This document shows, piece by piece, positions 13,071-22,714 of a stretch of DNA of 64,000 nucleotides. Origin of the DNA: Pseudomonadota bacterium. Lineage in GTDB: Bacteria > Pseudomonadota > Gammaproteobacteria > Burkholderiales > Burkholderiaceae_C. A program made the position numbers and the translations under genes. The stretch covers positions 47,669 through 111,668 of the forward strand of contig JAUNHQ010000003.1 of assembly GCA_030535425.1 (NCBI GenBank), in the 5' to 3' direction. The notes under the pieces are model-generated. The model did no database searches. It was not told where the DNA came from and was given only the letters and a program-made list of their open reading frames with translations. Positions within the stretch are counted from its first letter, which is position 1, and every line of letters starts with the position of its first letter.

Positions 13071-13964
13071 ATGTCCATCTACATCAACAAAGACACCAAA
13101 GTCATCACCCAGGGCATCACCGGCAAGACCGGCCAGTTCCACACCGAAAAGTGCATTGAATACGCCAACGGCAAAAACTGCTTCGTGGCCGGTGTGAACC
13201 CCAAGAAAGCCGGCGAGAAGATTTTTGACGTGCCCATCTTCGCCAGCGTGAAAGACGCGGCCAAGGAAACCGGCGCCACCGTCAGCGTGATCTACGTGCC
13301 GCCCGCAGGCGCCGCCGCCGCCATCTGGGAAGCGGTGGAGGCCGATCTGGACTTGGCCATCTGCATCACCGAAGGCATTCCCGTGCGCGACATGCTGGAA
13401 GTGCGCAACAAGATGAAGGCCAAGGAAGCCGCTGGCGGCAAGAAAACCCTGCTGCTGGGCCCCAACTGCCCGGGTCTGATCACGCCGGAAGAAATCAAGA
13501 TCGGCATCATGCCCGGCCACATCCACAAGAAAGGCCGCGTGGGCGTTGTGAGCCGCTCCGGCACGCTGACCTACGAAGCTGTGGCGCAGCTGACCGAGCT
13601 GGGCATTGGCCAGTCCTCTGCCGTGGGCATCGGGGGCGACCCGATCAACGGCCTGAAGCACATCGACGTGATGAAGGCCTTCAACGATGACCCTGATACC
13701 GATGCCGTCATCATGATCGGCGAAATCGGCGGCCCCGACGAGGCCGAAGCCGCCCGCTGGTGCAAGGAGCACATGAAAAAGCCCATCGTCGGCTTCATTG
13801 CCGGTGTGACCGCCCCTCCGGGCAAGCGCATGGGCCATGCTGGCGCGCTGATCTCCGGCGGTGCCGACACAGCCGAAGCCAAGCTGGCCATCATGGAAGA
13901 GTGCGGCTTCAAGATCACCCGCAACCCGTCCGAGATGGGCAAGCTGCTCAAGGCACTGCTGTAA
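13071..13964 (+). CDS. sucD: Succinyl-CoA synthetase alpha subunit
   Basis: The 297-residue CoA-binding subunit: an N-terminal Rossmann segment ([19 protein letters not shown]), [12 protein letters not shown], and the phosphorylated histidine in [11 protein letters not shown]. It forms the heterotetramer with SucC. The start follows GAAGGAAG 21 bp after the sucC stop, so the two are co-transcribed. Confidence 0.97.
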   Translation: MSIYINKDTKVITQGITGKTGQFHTEKCIEYANGKNCFVAGVNPKKAGEKIFDVPIFASVKDAAKETGATVSVIYVPPAGAAAAIWEAVEADLDLAICITEGIPVRDMLEVRNKMKAKEAAGGKKTLLLGPNCPGLITPEEIKIGIMPGHIHKKGRVGVVSRSGTLTYEAVAQLTELGIGQSSAVGIGGDPINGLKHIDVMKAFNDDPDTDAVIMIGEIGGPDEAEAARWCKEHMKKPIVGFIAGVTAPPGKRMGHAGALISGGADTAEAKLAIMEECGFKITRNPSEMGKLLKALL

Positions 13965-14071
13965 ACAGCCCTCCCTTTCCATGAGCTGTCCTGCCCTGTG
14001 CGGGATTGGCCTGTGGCAGCACAGCAGCCTGGAGCTTGGCGATGCCACCGGTGCGTGAACGGGAAGGCGGC

Positions 14072-14860
14072 ATGCAGTTCGACTATGGCGCATTGACTGA
14101 CGTGGGGCGGATGCGCCCCAACAATGAAGATGCCATCCTGGTGGACGCCGGGCATGGCGTGCTGGTGCTGGCCGATGGCATGGGCGGCTACAACGCAGGC
14201 GAAGTCGCCAGCGCCCTGGCCGTTGACCTGATTGCGGGCGAGCTGGCCCGCTGGCTGGACGAGGCGGCCAACGTGGCCAGCGTGCGTGACGTGCGCCGCG
14301 CCATGGAAATTTGCGTGGACAACGCCAACCGCGCCATCTTTGACGCAGCCAACACCCATGCCGACTATGCCGGCATGGGCACCACCTTGGTCATGGCTGT
14401 GCTGCATGGCAACACGCTGGTGCTTGGTCATGTGGGTGATTCGCGCGCCTACCGCTGGCGCAATGGCGAGCTGACGCAGCTCACTCGCGATCACTCATTG
14501 CTGCAAGAGCAAATGGACATTGGGCTGATCACTGCCGAGGAGGCTGCTGCCTCCAGCAACCGCAATCTCGTCACCCGCGCCCTGGGTGTGGAAGACACGG
14601 TGCTGCTGGTGGTGCAGGACATCCCCATTGAGCCGGACGACATGTTCCTGCTGTGCTCAGACGGGCTGAGCGACATGCTCTCCGACACCGACATCGCCAC
14701 CTTGCTCGCAGAACCGGACCAGCCCTTGCAAGCGCGGGCCGAGGCGCTGGTCGGCCTGGCCAATGAACAAGGCGGGCGGGACAACATCTCCGTCATCCTC
14801 ATGCACGCAGGCCAAATGCCTAAAAAGTCCGGGATGATGGCGAAATTGCTGGGAAAATAA
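14072..14860 (+). CDS. PP2C-type Ser/Thr protein phosphatase (Stp family)
   Basis: A 262-residue metal-dependent PPM phosphatase with all core motifs: GALTDVGRMRPNNEDA, VLADGMGGYNAGEVAS, GHVGDSRAYRWRNG and GGRDNISVI, carrying the Asp residues that bind two Mn/Mg ions. It removes phosphates from Ser/Thr in the cytoplasm. Two starts are possible, 14042 (GGAG 7 nt upstream) and 14072 (GGAAGG 4 nt upstream); family conservation favours 14072. An FHA-domain gene follows 83 bp downstream, the usual partner in bacterial phospho-signalling. No Ser/Thr kinase gene is in the window. Confidence 0.92.
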   Translation: MQFDYGALTDVGRMRPNNEDAILVDAGHGVLVLADGMGGYNAGEVASALAVDLIAGELARWLDEAANVASVRDVRRAMEICVDNANRAIFDAANTHADYAGMGTTLVMAVLHGNTLVLGHVGDSRAYRWRNGELTQLTRDHSLLQEQMDIGLITAEEAAASSNRNLVTRALGVEDTVLLVVQDIPIEPDDMFLLCSDGLSDMLSDTDIATLLAEPDQPLQARAEALVGLANEQGGRDNISVILMHAGQMPKKSGMMAKLLGK

Positions 14861-14943
14861 GCGCCCCATACCCATAGCTGGCCCTAAGCTTGGCGAGCTT
14901 TCCCACATTTTCTTACATCAAAAGCCCAACGGGAGATTCGTTC

Positions 14944-15612
14944 ATGCCAAAGTTGATCGTTTCGATCGACGGCGTCGTCGTCAAGGAAGTGCAGTTAACC
15001 AAGGATCGCTCCACCATTGGCCGGCGCCCTTATAACGACGTGGTGATCGACAACCTGGCTGTCAGCGGCGAGCATGCCGTGATCCAGATGGCTGGTGGCA
15101 TCACTACCCTTGAAGACTTGGGCAGCACCAATGGCACCTACGTCAACGGCCAGGCCATCAAGAAGCACACGCTGACCCATGACGACACCATCGAGGTTGG
15201 CAAGTACAAACTCAAGTTTCTCAACCTGGACACCCAGTCCGGGCCCATCAGTCTGTCCGGCGCGTCCAGCCTTGGCGCGGCGTCGACCATCGGCTCTATT
15301 CCCATGGGCATGGAATCCACCCTGGCCCAGATGCCCCCGGAGCACCAGCCACGTGGCCCGCGTGTGCGCGTGCTCAATGGCCGCGCCAGTGGCCGTGAAA
15401 TGGAGCTGACCAAGGTCGTCACCACCATTGGCAAGCCCGGCCTGTCCGTGGCCTCCATCACGCGCAAACCCCACGGCTTCGACCTGGCTTATGTCGAAGG
15501 TGACAGCGTGGCCTCGGTCAATGGCGTTGCCGTGGACAACGGGCCCATCACGCTTAAAAACAACGACCAGATCAATCTGGGCGGCATTCGCCTGGAATTC
15601 ATCAGCGACTGA
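14944..15612 (+). CDS. FHA domain-containing protein
   Basis: A 222-residue cytoplasmic protein whose N-terminal ~95 residues are a clear forkhead-associated domain (STIGRRPYNDVVIDNLAVSG, then GSTNGTYVNG), which binds phosphothreonine. The second half (RVRVLNGRASGREMELTKVV through INLGGIRLEFI) repeats the same strand pattern and looks like a second, degenerate FHA fold without the Arg/Ser/Asn signature. It follows the PP2C phosphatase on the same strand with GGAG before ATG 14944. It is likely the phospho-reader of that module. Confidence 0.9.
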   Translation: MPKLIVSIDGVVVKEVQLTKDRSTIGRRPYNDVVIDNLAVSGEHAVIQMAGGITTLEDLGSTNGTYVNGQAIKKHTLTHDDTIEVGKYKLKFLNLDTQSGPISLSGASSLGAASTIGSIPMGMESTLAQMPPEHQPRGPRVRVLNGRASGREMELTKVVTTIGKPGLSVASITRKPHGFDLAYVEGDSVASVNGVAVDNGPITLKNNDQINLGGIRLEFISD

Positions 15613-15732
15613 TGAAATAGGCCATGTCTCGATCGCTTTGACCCAGCGCGCACCCAGCATGGCGCGAGTACTGTGCCAGCCTTGATCGCGTCGGCCAGGC
15701 CAGGGGCCAAAGACAAAAAACAAGCACTCGGC

Positions 15733-16638
15733 TCAAGCGCCCAGCAGGCGCTGCATGGCCTCGCGGTACTTGGCGGCGGTGCCTTCAATCACCTCGGCCG
15801 GCAGCGGCGGCGCGGGCGGCTGCTTGGGCCAGGGCTGGCCGTTGACCTGGGCCTGCTCCAGCCAGTCGCGCAGATACTGCTTGTCAAAGCTGGGCGGGTT
15901 GGCCCCTTCGCGCCACTGGTCGGCAGGCCAGTAGCGCGAGGAATCGGGGGTGAGCACTTCGTCCATTAGCACCAACTCGCCCGCGCCATTGAGGCCAAAT
16001 TCGAACTTGGTGTCGGCAATGATGATGCCCTTGGCCAGCGCCATGGCGGCGGCGCGCTCGTACAGGGCGATGCTCACGTCGCGAATCTTCGCGGCCAGCT
16101 CAGGGCCGATCATTTCCACCGTGCGCTCGAACGTGATGTTCTCGTCGTGCTCGCCCATGTCGGCCTTGGCCGCAGGGGTGTAAATGGGCGCGGGCAGGCG
16201 GCTGGCGTTGCGCAGCCCCTCGGGCAAGGGCACGCCGCAAACACTGCGGCGGGCCTGGTACTCCTTCCAGCCGCTGCCGGCCAGGTAGCCGCGCACCACG
16301 GCTTCTACGGCAATGGGCTTGAGCCGCTGCACCAGCATGCTGCGCCCCTGCACCAGGGCCACCTCGTCCGGCGACACCACGCTTTCGGGCGCCTGGCCGG
16401 TCAGGTGGTTGGGCACGATGTCCTTGAGCTGCTCGAACCACCACAGCGCCATTTGCGTCAGCAGCGCGCCCTTGCCGGGAATGGGCTCGCCCATGATGAC
16501 GTCGAAGGCGCTGATGCGGTCGGACGCCACCATGAGGATGCGGTCATCGCCCACGGCGTAGTTGTCGCGCACCTTGCCGCGCGCAAGCAAGGGCAGGCTG
16601 GTGAGGTGGCTGGTGTGCAGGGCAGGTGTGCGGGTCAT
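15733..16638 (-). CDS. purC: Phosphoribosylaminoimidazole-succinocarboxamide synthase
   Basis: The SAICAR synthetase of purine synthesis joins aspartate to CAIR using ATP. The 301 residues include the N-terminal [22 protein letters not shown], the [14 protein letters not shown] segment and IADTKFEFG near the active site. The length is that of the long (yeast-like, about 300-residue) PurC common in Burkholderiales. The start at 16638 gives [19 protein letters not shown], matching the family. Confidence 0.96.
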   Translation of the reverse strand: MTRTPALHTSHLTSLPLLARGKVRDNYAVGDDRILMVASDRISAFDVIMGEPIPGKGALLTQMALWWFEQLKDIVPNHLTGQAPESVVSPDEVALVQGRSMLVQRLKPIAVEAVVRGYLAGSGWKEYQARRSVCGVPLPEGLRNASRLPAPIYTPAAKADMGEHDENITFERTVEMIGPELAAKIRDVSIALYERAAAMALAKGIIIADTKFEFGLNGAGELVLMDEVLTPDSSRYWPADQWREGANPPSFDKQYLRDWLEQAQVNGQPWPKQPPAPPLPAEVIEGTAAKYREAMQRLLGA

Positions 16639-16866
16639 GGCTGAACAGAATCGATCACAAAAAGCCAAACGGCCATTGTGCCGCAGCCGCTATGCGGACA
16701 GCCCTTTGATGAAGTTGCAGCTCGGCTTTAGCGCGGACACGCAACGCAGCCAGGCGCGTTCACAAAGGCTTAGCGTGCCAGCCCAGGCTGTGCGTGCCGC
16801 AAGGGCTTGAGGACATCCAGCAGGAGCTGGCCGCGTTAAGCGTCAGGGGTATTGACATACCCATAA
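16639..16866. other. Gene-free spacer between purC and fba
   Basis: This stretch upstream of purC holds no convincing gene. It must contain the purC promoter. A TATTGACATACCCATAATAA segment at about 16850-16870 leads directly into repeat copy 6. Confidence 0.5.
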
Positions 16867-16926
16867 TAAAAAAGCCGATCGCGTATGTCTGACAAGCGCA
16901 ATCAGCTATCGTTTTAAGAGCAATAA
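16867..16926 (+). repeat. Dispersed repeat copy 6
   Basis: AATAAAAAAGCCGATCGCG, then TGTCTGACAAGCGCAATCAG and CTATCGTTTTAAGAGCAAT. It shares the TGTCTGACAAGCGCAA block with copy 4. It lies just past the fba stop. Confidence 0.7.
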
Positions 16927-16939
16927 AGGATGCAGGGGC

Positions 16940-18004
16940 TTACACCACTTTCTGCGCCAGCTCACCCTTGGCGTATTTCTCGGCCATGACGGACAGCGGC
17001 GTGGGCTTGATCTTGGCGCCCTGGCCTTCGCAGCCGAATTCGAGGTAGCGCTGCTTGCACACGGCCTTGGCGGCTTCGCGGGCGGGTTTCATCCATTCGC
17101 GCATGTCGAATTTGCCGGGGTTTTCGTGCATGAACTTGCGCACGGCGCCGGTCATGGCCATGCGGATGTCGGTGTCGATGTTGACCTTGCGCACGCCGTG
17201 CTTGATGGCTTCCTGGATTTCCTTGACGGGCACGCCGTAGGTTTGCTTCATCTGGCCGCCGTACTGGTTGATGATGGCCAGCAAGTCCTGCGGCACGCTG
17301 GAGGAGCCGTGCATGACCAGGTGGGTGCTGGGGATGCGGGCGTGGATTTCTTTCACGCGGCTGATGGCCAGCACGTCGCCGGTGGGCGGGCGGGTGAATT
17401 TGTAGGCGCCGTGGCTGGTGCCGATGGCGATGGCCAGGGCGTCCAGCTGCGTGGCCTTGACGAACTGGGCGGCTTCCTCGGGGTCGGTGAGCATCTGGCT
17501 GTGGTCGAGCTTGCCGACGGCGCCAATGCCGTCTTCTTCGCCTGCTTCGCCGGTTTCCAGGCTGCCCAGGCAGCCCAGCTCGCCTTCGACGGTGACGCCG
17601 ACGCGGTGGGCCATGTCCACCACCTGGCGGGTGACTTGCACGTTGTAGTCGAAGCTGGAGGGGGTTTTGCCGTCTTCTTTCAGGCTGCCGTCCATCATGA
17701 CGGAGCCAAAGCCCAGGTCAATGGCGCCCTGGCACACGGCGGGGCTGGTGCCGTGGTCCTGGTGCATGACCAGGGGGATGTGGGGGTAGGCCTCGGCGGC
17801 GGCGGCGATGAGGTGTTTGATGAAGCTCTCGCCCGCGTATTTGCGCGCGCCGGCGCTGGCTTGCAGGATGACGGGGGCACCCACTTCGTCGGCGGCGGCC
17901 ATGACGGCCTGCACTTGTTCCAGGTTGTTGACGTTGAAGGCGGGGATGCCGTAGCCGTTTTCGGCGGCGTGGTCGAGCAGCTGGCGCATGGAAACGAGGG
18001 GCAT
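16940..18004 (-). CDS. fba: Fructose-bisphosphate aldolase, class II
   Basis: A 354-residue zinc-dependent aldolase of glycolysis and gluconeogenesis, of the CbbA-like subtype usual in Burkholderiales. It begins [20 protein letters not shown]; zinc ligands are visible in MHQDHG and HGSSSVP, and the C-terminal region has [18 protein letters not shown] 18004 was chosen because upstream residues in the open frame are low-complexity and unlike the family; AAAGGAC precedes it. It is cytoplasmic and monocistronic as far as can be seen. Confidence 0.96.
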   Translation of the reverse strand: MPLVSMRQLLDHAAENGYGIPAFNVNNLEQVQAVMAAADEVGAPVILQASAGARKYAGESFIKHLIAAAAEAYPHIPLVMHQDHGTSPAVCQGAIDLGFGSVMMDGSLKEDGKTPSSFDYNVQVTRQVVDMAHRVGVTVEGELGCLGSLETGEAGEEDGIGAVGKLDHSQMLTDPEEAAQFVKATQLDALAIAIGTSHGAYKFTRPPTGDVLAISRVKEIHARIPSTHLVMHGSSSVPQDLLAIINQYGGQMKQTYGVPVKEIQEAIKHGVRKVNIDTDIRMAMTGAVRKFMHENPGKFDMREWMKPAREAAKAVCKQRYLEFGCEGQGAKIKPTPLSVMAEKYAKGELAQKVV

Positions 18005-18172
18005 GGGGTGTCCTTTCTGCGAAAGAGGGTGCGGCAAGCGTGTGCCGCCGCTGGCGCTATCGAAAAAAATGCCCTGTGCCCAGGGCTGCGCCGCAGCGGG
18101 GCATTGTAGGCCGCGCCCTGCGCCGGGCCTTGACCCAGCGCAGGAGTGCTTGGCCCCCATGCGCGGCCAGGC

Positions 18173-18832
18173 TCAGTCGTCCAGCTTTTCGCGCTCTACC
18201 GCGCCGGTGCTGGCGTTGACGTACAGGTCCACGCGCTGGCCGGCCGTGTTGGTGGCCTCGGCTTCCCAGCGGCCATCGTCCAGTTCCAGATCGCGGACAT
18301 GGCTGTAGCCCGCCGCTTGCAGGGTGTGGGTGACTTGGGCTGCGGTCAGCACGGTGGCGCCCTGGCCGCCCGTGGCGGCGCTGCTTTGGCCCAGCACGTC
18401 CAGCGTGACGGGGTGCAGCACCAGCTCGACCTTGGGCGCGTTGGCGCTCTGGCGCACCTCGGCTTCCCACAGGCCGTCGTCAAACTCGATGTCGCGCACT
18501 TGCGCATAGCCCATGCCGCGCAGGCGCTCGGCCACTTGCGCGGCGCCGGGCAGGCGCGCGCCCAGGTCGGCGCGGGTGAGGGCTTGCAACTGGCCGCTGG
18601 CGTCGTTGACCAGCAGGTAGGTGCGTGCACCTTCGGGGCTGACGGCCTTGGCCGTCCAGTGGCCGTATTCCTTTTCCAGGTCGTACACGGCGTGGTAGCC
18701 CTGGCCTTGCATCACGGCCAGGGCTTCGGGCGCGGTCATGGCTTGTGCCAGGGCGCCTGCGCCCAGCAGGCCAGCGGCGATGAGGGTGCGCAGGGCGCGG
18801 GAAGCAGTGAGGGAAGAAGCAAGGGAGGTCAT
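18173..18832 (-). CDS. Periplasmic PepSY-domain protein
   Basis: A 219-residue protein with a signal peptide (LRTLIAAGLLGAGALAQA) and three tandem PepSY-like units, each with the pattern GY-x-V-DLE-x-GxWxA(E)A (YHAVYDLEKEYGHWTAKA, YAQVRDIEFDDGLWEAEV, YSHVRDLELDDGRWEAEA). PepSY modules are small periplasmic domains associated with peptidase inhibition or envelope sensing. The gene is divergent from a second PepSY gene and next to a two-component system, an arrangement that suggests these periplasmic proteins are its targets or co-sensors. Confidence 0.85.
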   Translation of the reverse strand: MTSLASSLTASRALRTLIAAGLLGAGALAQAMTAPEALAVMQGQGYHAVYDLEKEYGHWTAKAVSPEGARTYLLVNDASGQLQALTRADLGARLPGAAQVAERLRGMGYAQVRDIEFDDGLWEAEVRQSANAPKVELVLHPVTLDVLGQSSAATGGQGATVLTAAQVTHTLQAAGYSHVRDLELDDGRWEAEATNTAGQRVDLYVNASTGAVEREKLDD

Positions 18833-18970
18833 GGGTGTTTTCCTTTCAGCAAACCATGCAGGTGTCGAAAGCCCGCATCATGGAAAACAGGGCTTGAACC
18901 CTGCATGAAGCCCGCGTTCATGCGCCGTTTATGCGGCCCGCCCCACAATGGCGGGCTGCCCCCTTTTTTT

Positions 18971-19696
18971 ATGCACCCCCTTCGCCTGCTTGTGACCGCG
19001 CTGGCCCTGGCCTGCGCCCTGCCCCTGGCCCACGCCGCCGATCAGGAGCGCGCGCGCCAGGGCGTGGTCAATGGCGTGTACAAGCCGCTGTCGGCCATCA
19101 TGGCCGACATTGCCCGGCAGCACCCTGGCCGCGTGGTGGACGTGGAAACCCAGCCCGGCGCGCGCGGCGAGCTGCGCTACGAAATCACCCTGATCGACGC
19201 GCAAGGCCGCAAGCAAGAGCTGCTGGTCGATGCCGCCACGGGCCAGGTGGTGACGCACGCGCAGACGCTGGCCCAGCGCGCGGCCAGCCTGGCCGAGCTG
19301 GCCGCGCACCTGCGCCGTGTGGAACAGCAGCAGCAGCGCCGCGTGATCGATGCCGAATTTGAAATCACCCGCCAGGGCCAGCCCGTGTACGAGCTGAAGC
19401 TGGCCCCCGAGGGCAAGGCCACGCAGCGCCTGCGCATCGACGCGCGCACGGGCCAGGCGCTGGATGCGGCCGGGCAGCCCGCCGCCACCGCATCGCCCCT
19501 GCACAGCATGCCCGACATGCTCAGCGCCCTGAGCGCGCGCTACAGCGGCCTGGTCAGCGAGGTCGAGCTGGAAAACGGCGAAACCCCCCACGCCTATTAC
19601 GAGCTGGAGCTGCTGCAAGAAAACGGCGCCAAGCTGGAGCTGCGCGTGGACGCCCGCACCCTGGCCGTGCGCGAGCGCGGCCAGGGCGAGGACTAG
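18971..19696 (+). CDS. Periplasmic PepSY-domain protein
   Basis: A 241-residue protein with a clean signal peptide (LRLLVTALALACALPLAHA) and three PepSY-like repeats (VVDVETQPGARGELRYEITL, VIDAEFEITRQGQPVYELKL, VSEVELENGETPHAYYELEL), each followed by a strand ending in a DARTG-like turn. ATG 18971 was chosen; the long upstream open frame is antisense to the other PepSY gene. It is followed after 30 bp by the response regulator gene, so it is likely the first gene of a PepSY-regulator-kinase operon. Confidence 0.85.
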   Translation: MHPLRLLVTALALACALPLAHAADQERARQGVVNGVYKPLSAIMADIARQHPGRVVDVETQPGARGELRYEITLIDAQGRKQELLVDAATGQVVTHAQTLAQRAASLAELAAHLRRVEQQQQRRVIDAEFEITRQGQPVYELKLAPEGKATQRLRIDARTGQALDAAGQPAATASPLHSMPDMLSALSARYSGLVSEVELENGETPHAYYELELLQENGAKLELRVDARTLAVRERGQGED

Positions 19697-19726
19697 GGCC
19701 TTTGTTCACATGGATACCCCCGCCCC

Positions 19727-20425
19727 ATGCGCATCCTGATCGCCGAAGACGACACCGCCTTGGCAGCCCAGATACGGCAGGCCCTGAGCGCCGCCGGCTT
19801 TGCCGTGGACGTGGAACACGACGGCGAAGCCGCGTCCTTCGCCGGCTGCGTGCAAGCCTATGACGCCGCCGTGCTCGATCTGGGCCTGCCGCGCAAAGAC
19901 GGCCTGAGCGTGCTGCGCGACTGGCGCGACGCCGGCTGCCACTGGCCCGTGCTCATCCTCACCGCCCGCAACCGCTGGAGCGACAAAGTGGCCGGCTTCA
20001 ACGCCGGGGCCGACGACTACCTGACCAAACCCTTCGTCATGGAAGAAGTGGTGCTGCGCCTGCGCGCCATGCTGCGCCGCGCCACCGGCAGCGGCAGCAG
20101 CGTGCTGCGCGCGGGCGAGCTGGAATACGACGTGGGCGCGGGCCGCTTCGTCTGGCGCGGGCAGGCGCTGCAACTGACCGCGCAAGAGCACAAAATCCTC
20201 GCCTACCTCATGCACCGCCCCGGCCAGCTCGTCACCCGCACCGACATCAGCGAACACGTTTACGCGCGCGATCTGGACCCGGACTCCAACACCATCGACG
20301 TGCTCATCGGCCGCATCCGGCGCAAACTCGGCGCCCCCGGCCTCATCGCCACCGAGCGCGGCCAGGGCTTTCGCCTCAGCGCCCCGCCCGGCACGGCCCC
20401 TGCCGGCACGGCCCATACCGCTTGA
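19727..20425 (+). CDS. OmpR-family response regulator
   Basis: A 232-residue response regulator: receiver domain with acidic pocket (IAEDD), phospho-acceptor Asp51 in AVLDLGLPRKDG, the switch Thr in LTAR and Lys in YLTKPF, then a winged-helix DNA-binding domain (DSNTIDVLIGRIRRKLG, ATERGQGFRL). The order PepSY protein, regulator, kinase suggests an envelope-sensing system. The cognate kinase gene is on the same strand but 232 bp away, with a dispersed repeat in between. Confidence 0.93.
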   Translation: MRILIAEDDTALAAQIRQALSAAGFAVDVEHDGEAASFAGCVQAYDAAVLDLGLPRKDGLSVLRDWRDAGCHWPVLILTARNRWSDKVAGFNAGADDYLTKPFVMEEVVLRLRAMLRRATGSGSSVLRAGELEYDVGAGRFVWRGQALQLTAQEHKILAYLMHRPGQLVTRTDISEHVYARDLDPDSNTIDVLIGRIRRKLGAPGLIATERGQGFRLSAPPGTAPAGTAHTA

Positions 20426-20478
20426 TTTTTGATAGCTGCTGCCACGCGCTGTACAAGCCTTGTAGCCTTTTTTGTCAT
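20422..20478 (-). repeat. Dispersed repeat copy 7
   Basis: On the minus strand: AATGACAAAAAAGGCTACAA, GGCTTGTACAGCGCG, AGCAGCTATCAAAAATC. It overlaps the stop region of the response regulator gene and separates it from its sensor kinase. Confidence 0.65.
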
Positions 20479-20657
20479 TCATCCCTGGCGCTAATGCCAT
20501 GAGCTAAGGCCATGACGGACATGCCCCTTGCCCTTCATGGCGGCACGCCCCGAACAAATCCACAAAATCGCCCCAAAGCACCACCCAGCGCGCGCCAGCA
20601 GCTCCTGTTTCTGAAGCACCCTAACCCCTTTCCCACCCGCTCCCGCACCTGCCTGCC
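20479..20657 (+). other. Gene-free spacer between response regulator and kinase
   Basis: About 180 bp beyond repeat copy 7 with no open frame resembling a gene. The kinase may have its own promoter here, or be translated from a long read-through transcript. Confidence 0.4.
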
Positions 20658-22094
20658 GTGACGCCCTCGCCCGCCCCCCCGCCACGCCGCCACTGGACCC
20701 TGGCGCGGCGCATAGCCGTGCTGGCCCTGGTGCCCACCGCCTTGGTGCTCAGCAGCGGCGGGCTGTGGCTGCGCACGCAAATCCACGGCGCCGTGTACGA
20801 AAGCTTTGCCCAAGTCCTGCACGAGCAGCACGAGCGCGTGGCCGCCCGCCTGCACGCCACCGCCAGCGGCGTGGCCGAAAACACCGGCGCGGGCGACGCC
20901 TTCAGCGCCATCTACTCCGGCTGGTACTGGCAAGCCGCCAGCAGCCCCCTCTCCCACACCTCCGGCGCCACCCCCTTAGGCCGCTCGCGCTCGCTGTGGG
21001 ACGCGCCGCCCATCGACCCCCTGCACCCCATCGGCCCCGCCCGGCTGGGCCTGCTGCACGGCCAAGGCCCCATGCAAGAGCCCCTGCTCGGCACCCGCCG
21101 CAGCCTCAGCCTGCCCGGGCGCGACACCCCCGTGCAGCTCACCGTGCTCGGCCCCGCCCGCGCACTGCAAGCCAACCTGCGCCGCATCGACCACATCCTG
21201 CTGGCCAGCGGCGCCGCCCTGTTCGTGCTGCTGGCCGCCATGCTGCTGGTGCAAGTGCGCGTGGGCCTGGCGCCCCTGCGCCGCCTCACCCAGGCCATCG
21301 CCGCCCAGCGCCAGGGCGCCGCCGCCCCCCGGCTGGACACCCTGCCCGCCGGCGCCGACCTGGCCCCCTTGCAGCACGAGCTGGCCGCCCTGCTCAGCCG
21401 CAACGAGCGCGTGGTCAGCCGCGCCCGCGCCCACGCGGCCGATTTGAACCACGCCCTGAAAAAGCCCCTGGCCCTGCTGGCCGCCAGCGCCAGCGGTGCG
21501 CCCAGCGTGCCCGCTGCCGAAGTCATGCAGCACATCACCGGCATGACCCGCCTGATCGACCGCTACCAAGCCCGCACCCTGAGCGACGCCCTGCACGCCC
21601 GCGCCGCCGCCACCTTGCCCGCCGTGCCCGTGTCACCCTGCCTGCACGAGCTGCTGCAAGCCATGCGCAAGCTGCACATGGCGCAAGAGCTGCACTGGCA
21701 CCTGGCCCTGCCCCCCGAAGCCAGCACCTGGCACTGGCGCGGCGACCGCACCGACCTGGAAGAAGCCCTGGGCAACTTGCTGGACAACGCAGGCAAATGG
21801 GCCGCATCGCACGTGCGCATGAGCGCCTGGACCGAAGGCGCGAGCCTGTGCATCGCCATCGAAGACGACGGCCCCGGCATGCCCGCCGCCCAGTTGCAAG
21901 CCGCCGGCCAGCGCGGCCTGCGCTTTGACGAAAGCGTGCAAGGCAGCGGCCTGGGCCTGGCCATTGCCAGCCAGATCGCACAAGCCTACGGCGGCCAGCT
22001 GCAGCTGGGCAAAAGCCCCGACCTCAAGGGTCTGTGCGCGCGGCTGTGCCTGGGCGGGCTGCACACCGCGCCCGCCGCACCGGCCCCCGCTTAA
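20658..22094 (+). CDS. Sensor histidine kinase
   Basis: A 478-residue inner-membrane kinase starting at GTG 20658. A first membrane segment lies near residues 18-36 (IAVLALVPTALVLSSGG), a periplasmic sensor domain follows, and a second segment (ASGAALFVLLAAMLLVQV) lies near 180-200, then a HAMP-like linker. The phospho-acceptor is His265 in DLNHALKKPL, a PhoQ-like H-box rather than the usual SHELRTPL. The ATPase has N-box NLLDNAGKWA and the G-boxes DDGPGMP and SGLGLAIASQIAQAYGG. It pairs with the upstream response regulator. Confidence 0.9.
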   Translation: MTPSPAPPPRRHWTLARRIAVLALVPTALVLSSGGLWLRTQIHGAVYESFAQVLHEQHERVAARLHATASGVAENTGAGDAFSAIYSGWYWQAASSPLSHTSGATPLGRSRSLWDAPPIDPLHPIGPARLGLLHGQGPMQEPLLGTRRSLSLPGRDTPVQLTVLGPARALQANLRRIDHILLASGAALFVLLAAMLLVQVRVGLAPLRRLTQAIAAQRQGAAAPRLDTLPAGADLAPLQHELAALLSRNERVVSRARAHAADLNHALKKPLALLAASASGAPSVPAAEVMQHITGMTRLIDRYQARTLSDALHARAAATLPAVPVSPCLHELLQAMRKLHMAQELHWHLALPPEASTWHWRGDRTDLEEALGNLLDNAGKWAASHVRMSAWTEGASLCIAIEDDGPGMPAAQLQAAGQRGLRFDESVQGSGLGLAIASQIAQAYGGQLQLGKSPDLKGLCARLCLGGLHTAPAAPAPA

Positions 22095-22107
22095 CATCGC
22101 GCCCGCC

Positions 22108-22665
22108 ATGTTCGACACCGCCTTGTTCTTGCAGCTCAACTTCACCGCGTCCACCCCCGCACAGGTGCTGGCGCTGGCGCGCTTTGCCAGCGAAAAGCTG
22201 CCCGAGTTCATGCTCGTGGCCGCCCTGGCCGTGGGGGTGGCCGGGCAACCCGCCTGGCGCGCGCAGGCCTGGCGCGTGCTGGCCAGCGTGGCGCTGGCCG
22301 CGCTCATCACGCGCGTGCTCAAGCGCCTGTTCGACATGCCCCGCCCGTTCATGCTGGAGATGGGCACGCAGTGGCTGCCCCATGGCGCGTCGGCCAGCTT
22401 TCCCAGCGCGCACGCCACCGGGGCCATGGCCTTTGCCGTGTCGGCCTGCCTGGCCAGCCTGCACGGCCCCTGGCGCTGGCCCGTGCGCGCGCTGCTGCTG
22501 GGCGCGGCCCTGCTGGTGAGCTGGAGCCGCGTGGCGCTGGGCCTGCACTTTCCCACCGACGTGCTGGCCGGCTGGTGCGTGGGCGCGGTGTCGGCGCTGG
22601 CCGTTCAGGCACTCACCCGGGGTCGCGGTTGGCACCCGTTGGCCTCACATCACCAAAAGCTATGA
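22108..22665 (+). CDS. PAP2-family membrane phosphatase
   Basis: A 185-residue integral membrane protein with the complete PAP2 catalytic triad of motifs: KRLFDMPRP, PSAHATG and SRVALGLHFPTDVLAG. Such enzymes hydrolyse lipid or undecaprenyl pyrophosphates at the periplasmic face. There are about five hydrophobic helices. It starts 13 bp after the kinase stop, so it may be co-transcribed with the two-component system. The substrate cannot be told from sequence. Confidence 0.88.
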   Translation: MFDTALFLQLNFTASTPAQVLALARFASEKLPEFMLVAALAVGVAGQPAWRAQAWRVLASVALAALITRVLKRLFDMPRPFMLEMGTQWLPHGASASFPSAHATGAMAFAVSACLASLHGPWRWPVRALLLGAALLVSWSRVALGLHFPTDVLAGWCVGAVSALAVQALTRGRGWHPLASHHQKL

Positions 22666-22714
22666 TTTTTATAGCTTGAAACTCTTGTACAACGCGCGCA
22701 AACGGCCTTTTTTA
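22655..22714 (-). repeat. Dispersed repeat copy 8, split at its end by an IS
   Basis: On the minus strand: AAAAAAGGCCGTTTGCGCG, GTTGTACAAGAGTTTCAAG, CTATAAAAATCATAGCTTT. Its T-run end (22707-22714) is the left target duplication of the IS1595 element. Without the IS, GGCCTTTTTTA would face TAAAAAGGCC across 7 nt, a good bidirectional terminator. Confidence 0.72.
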
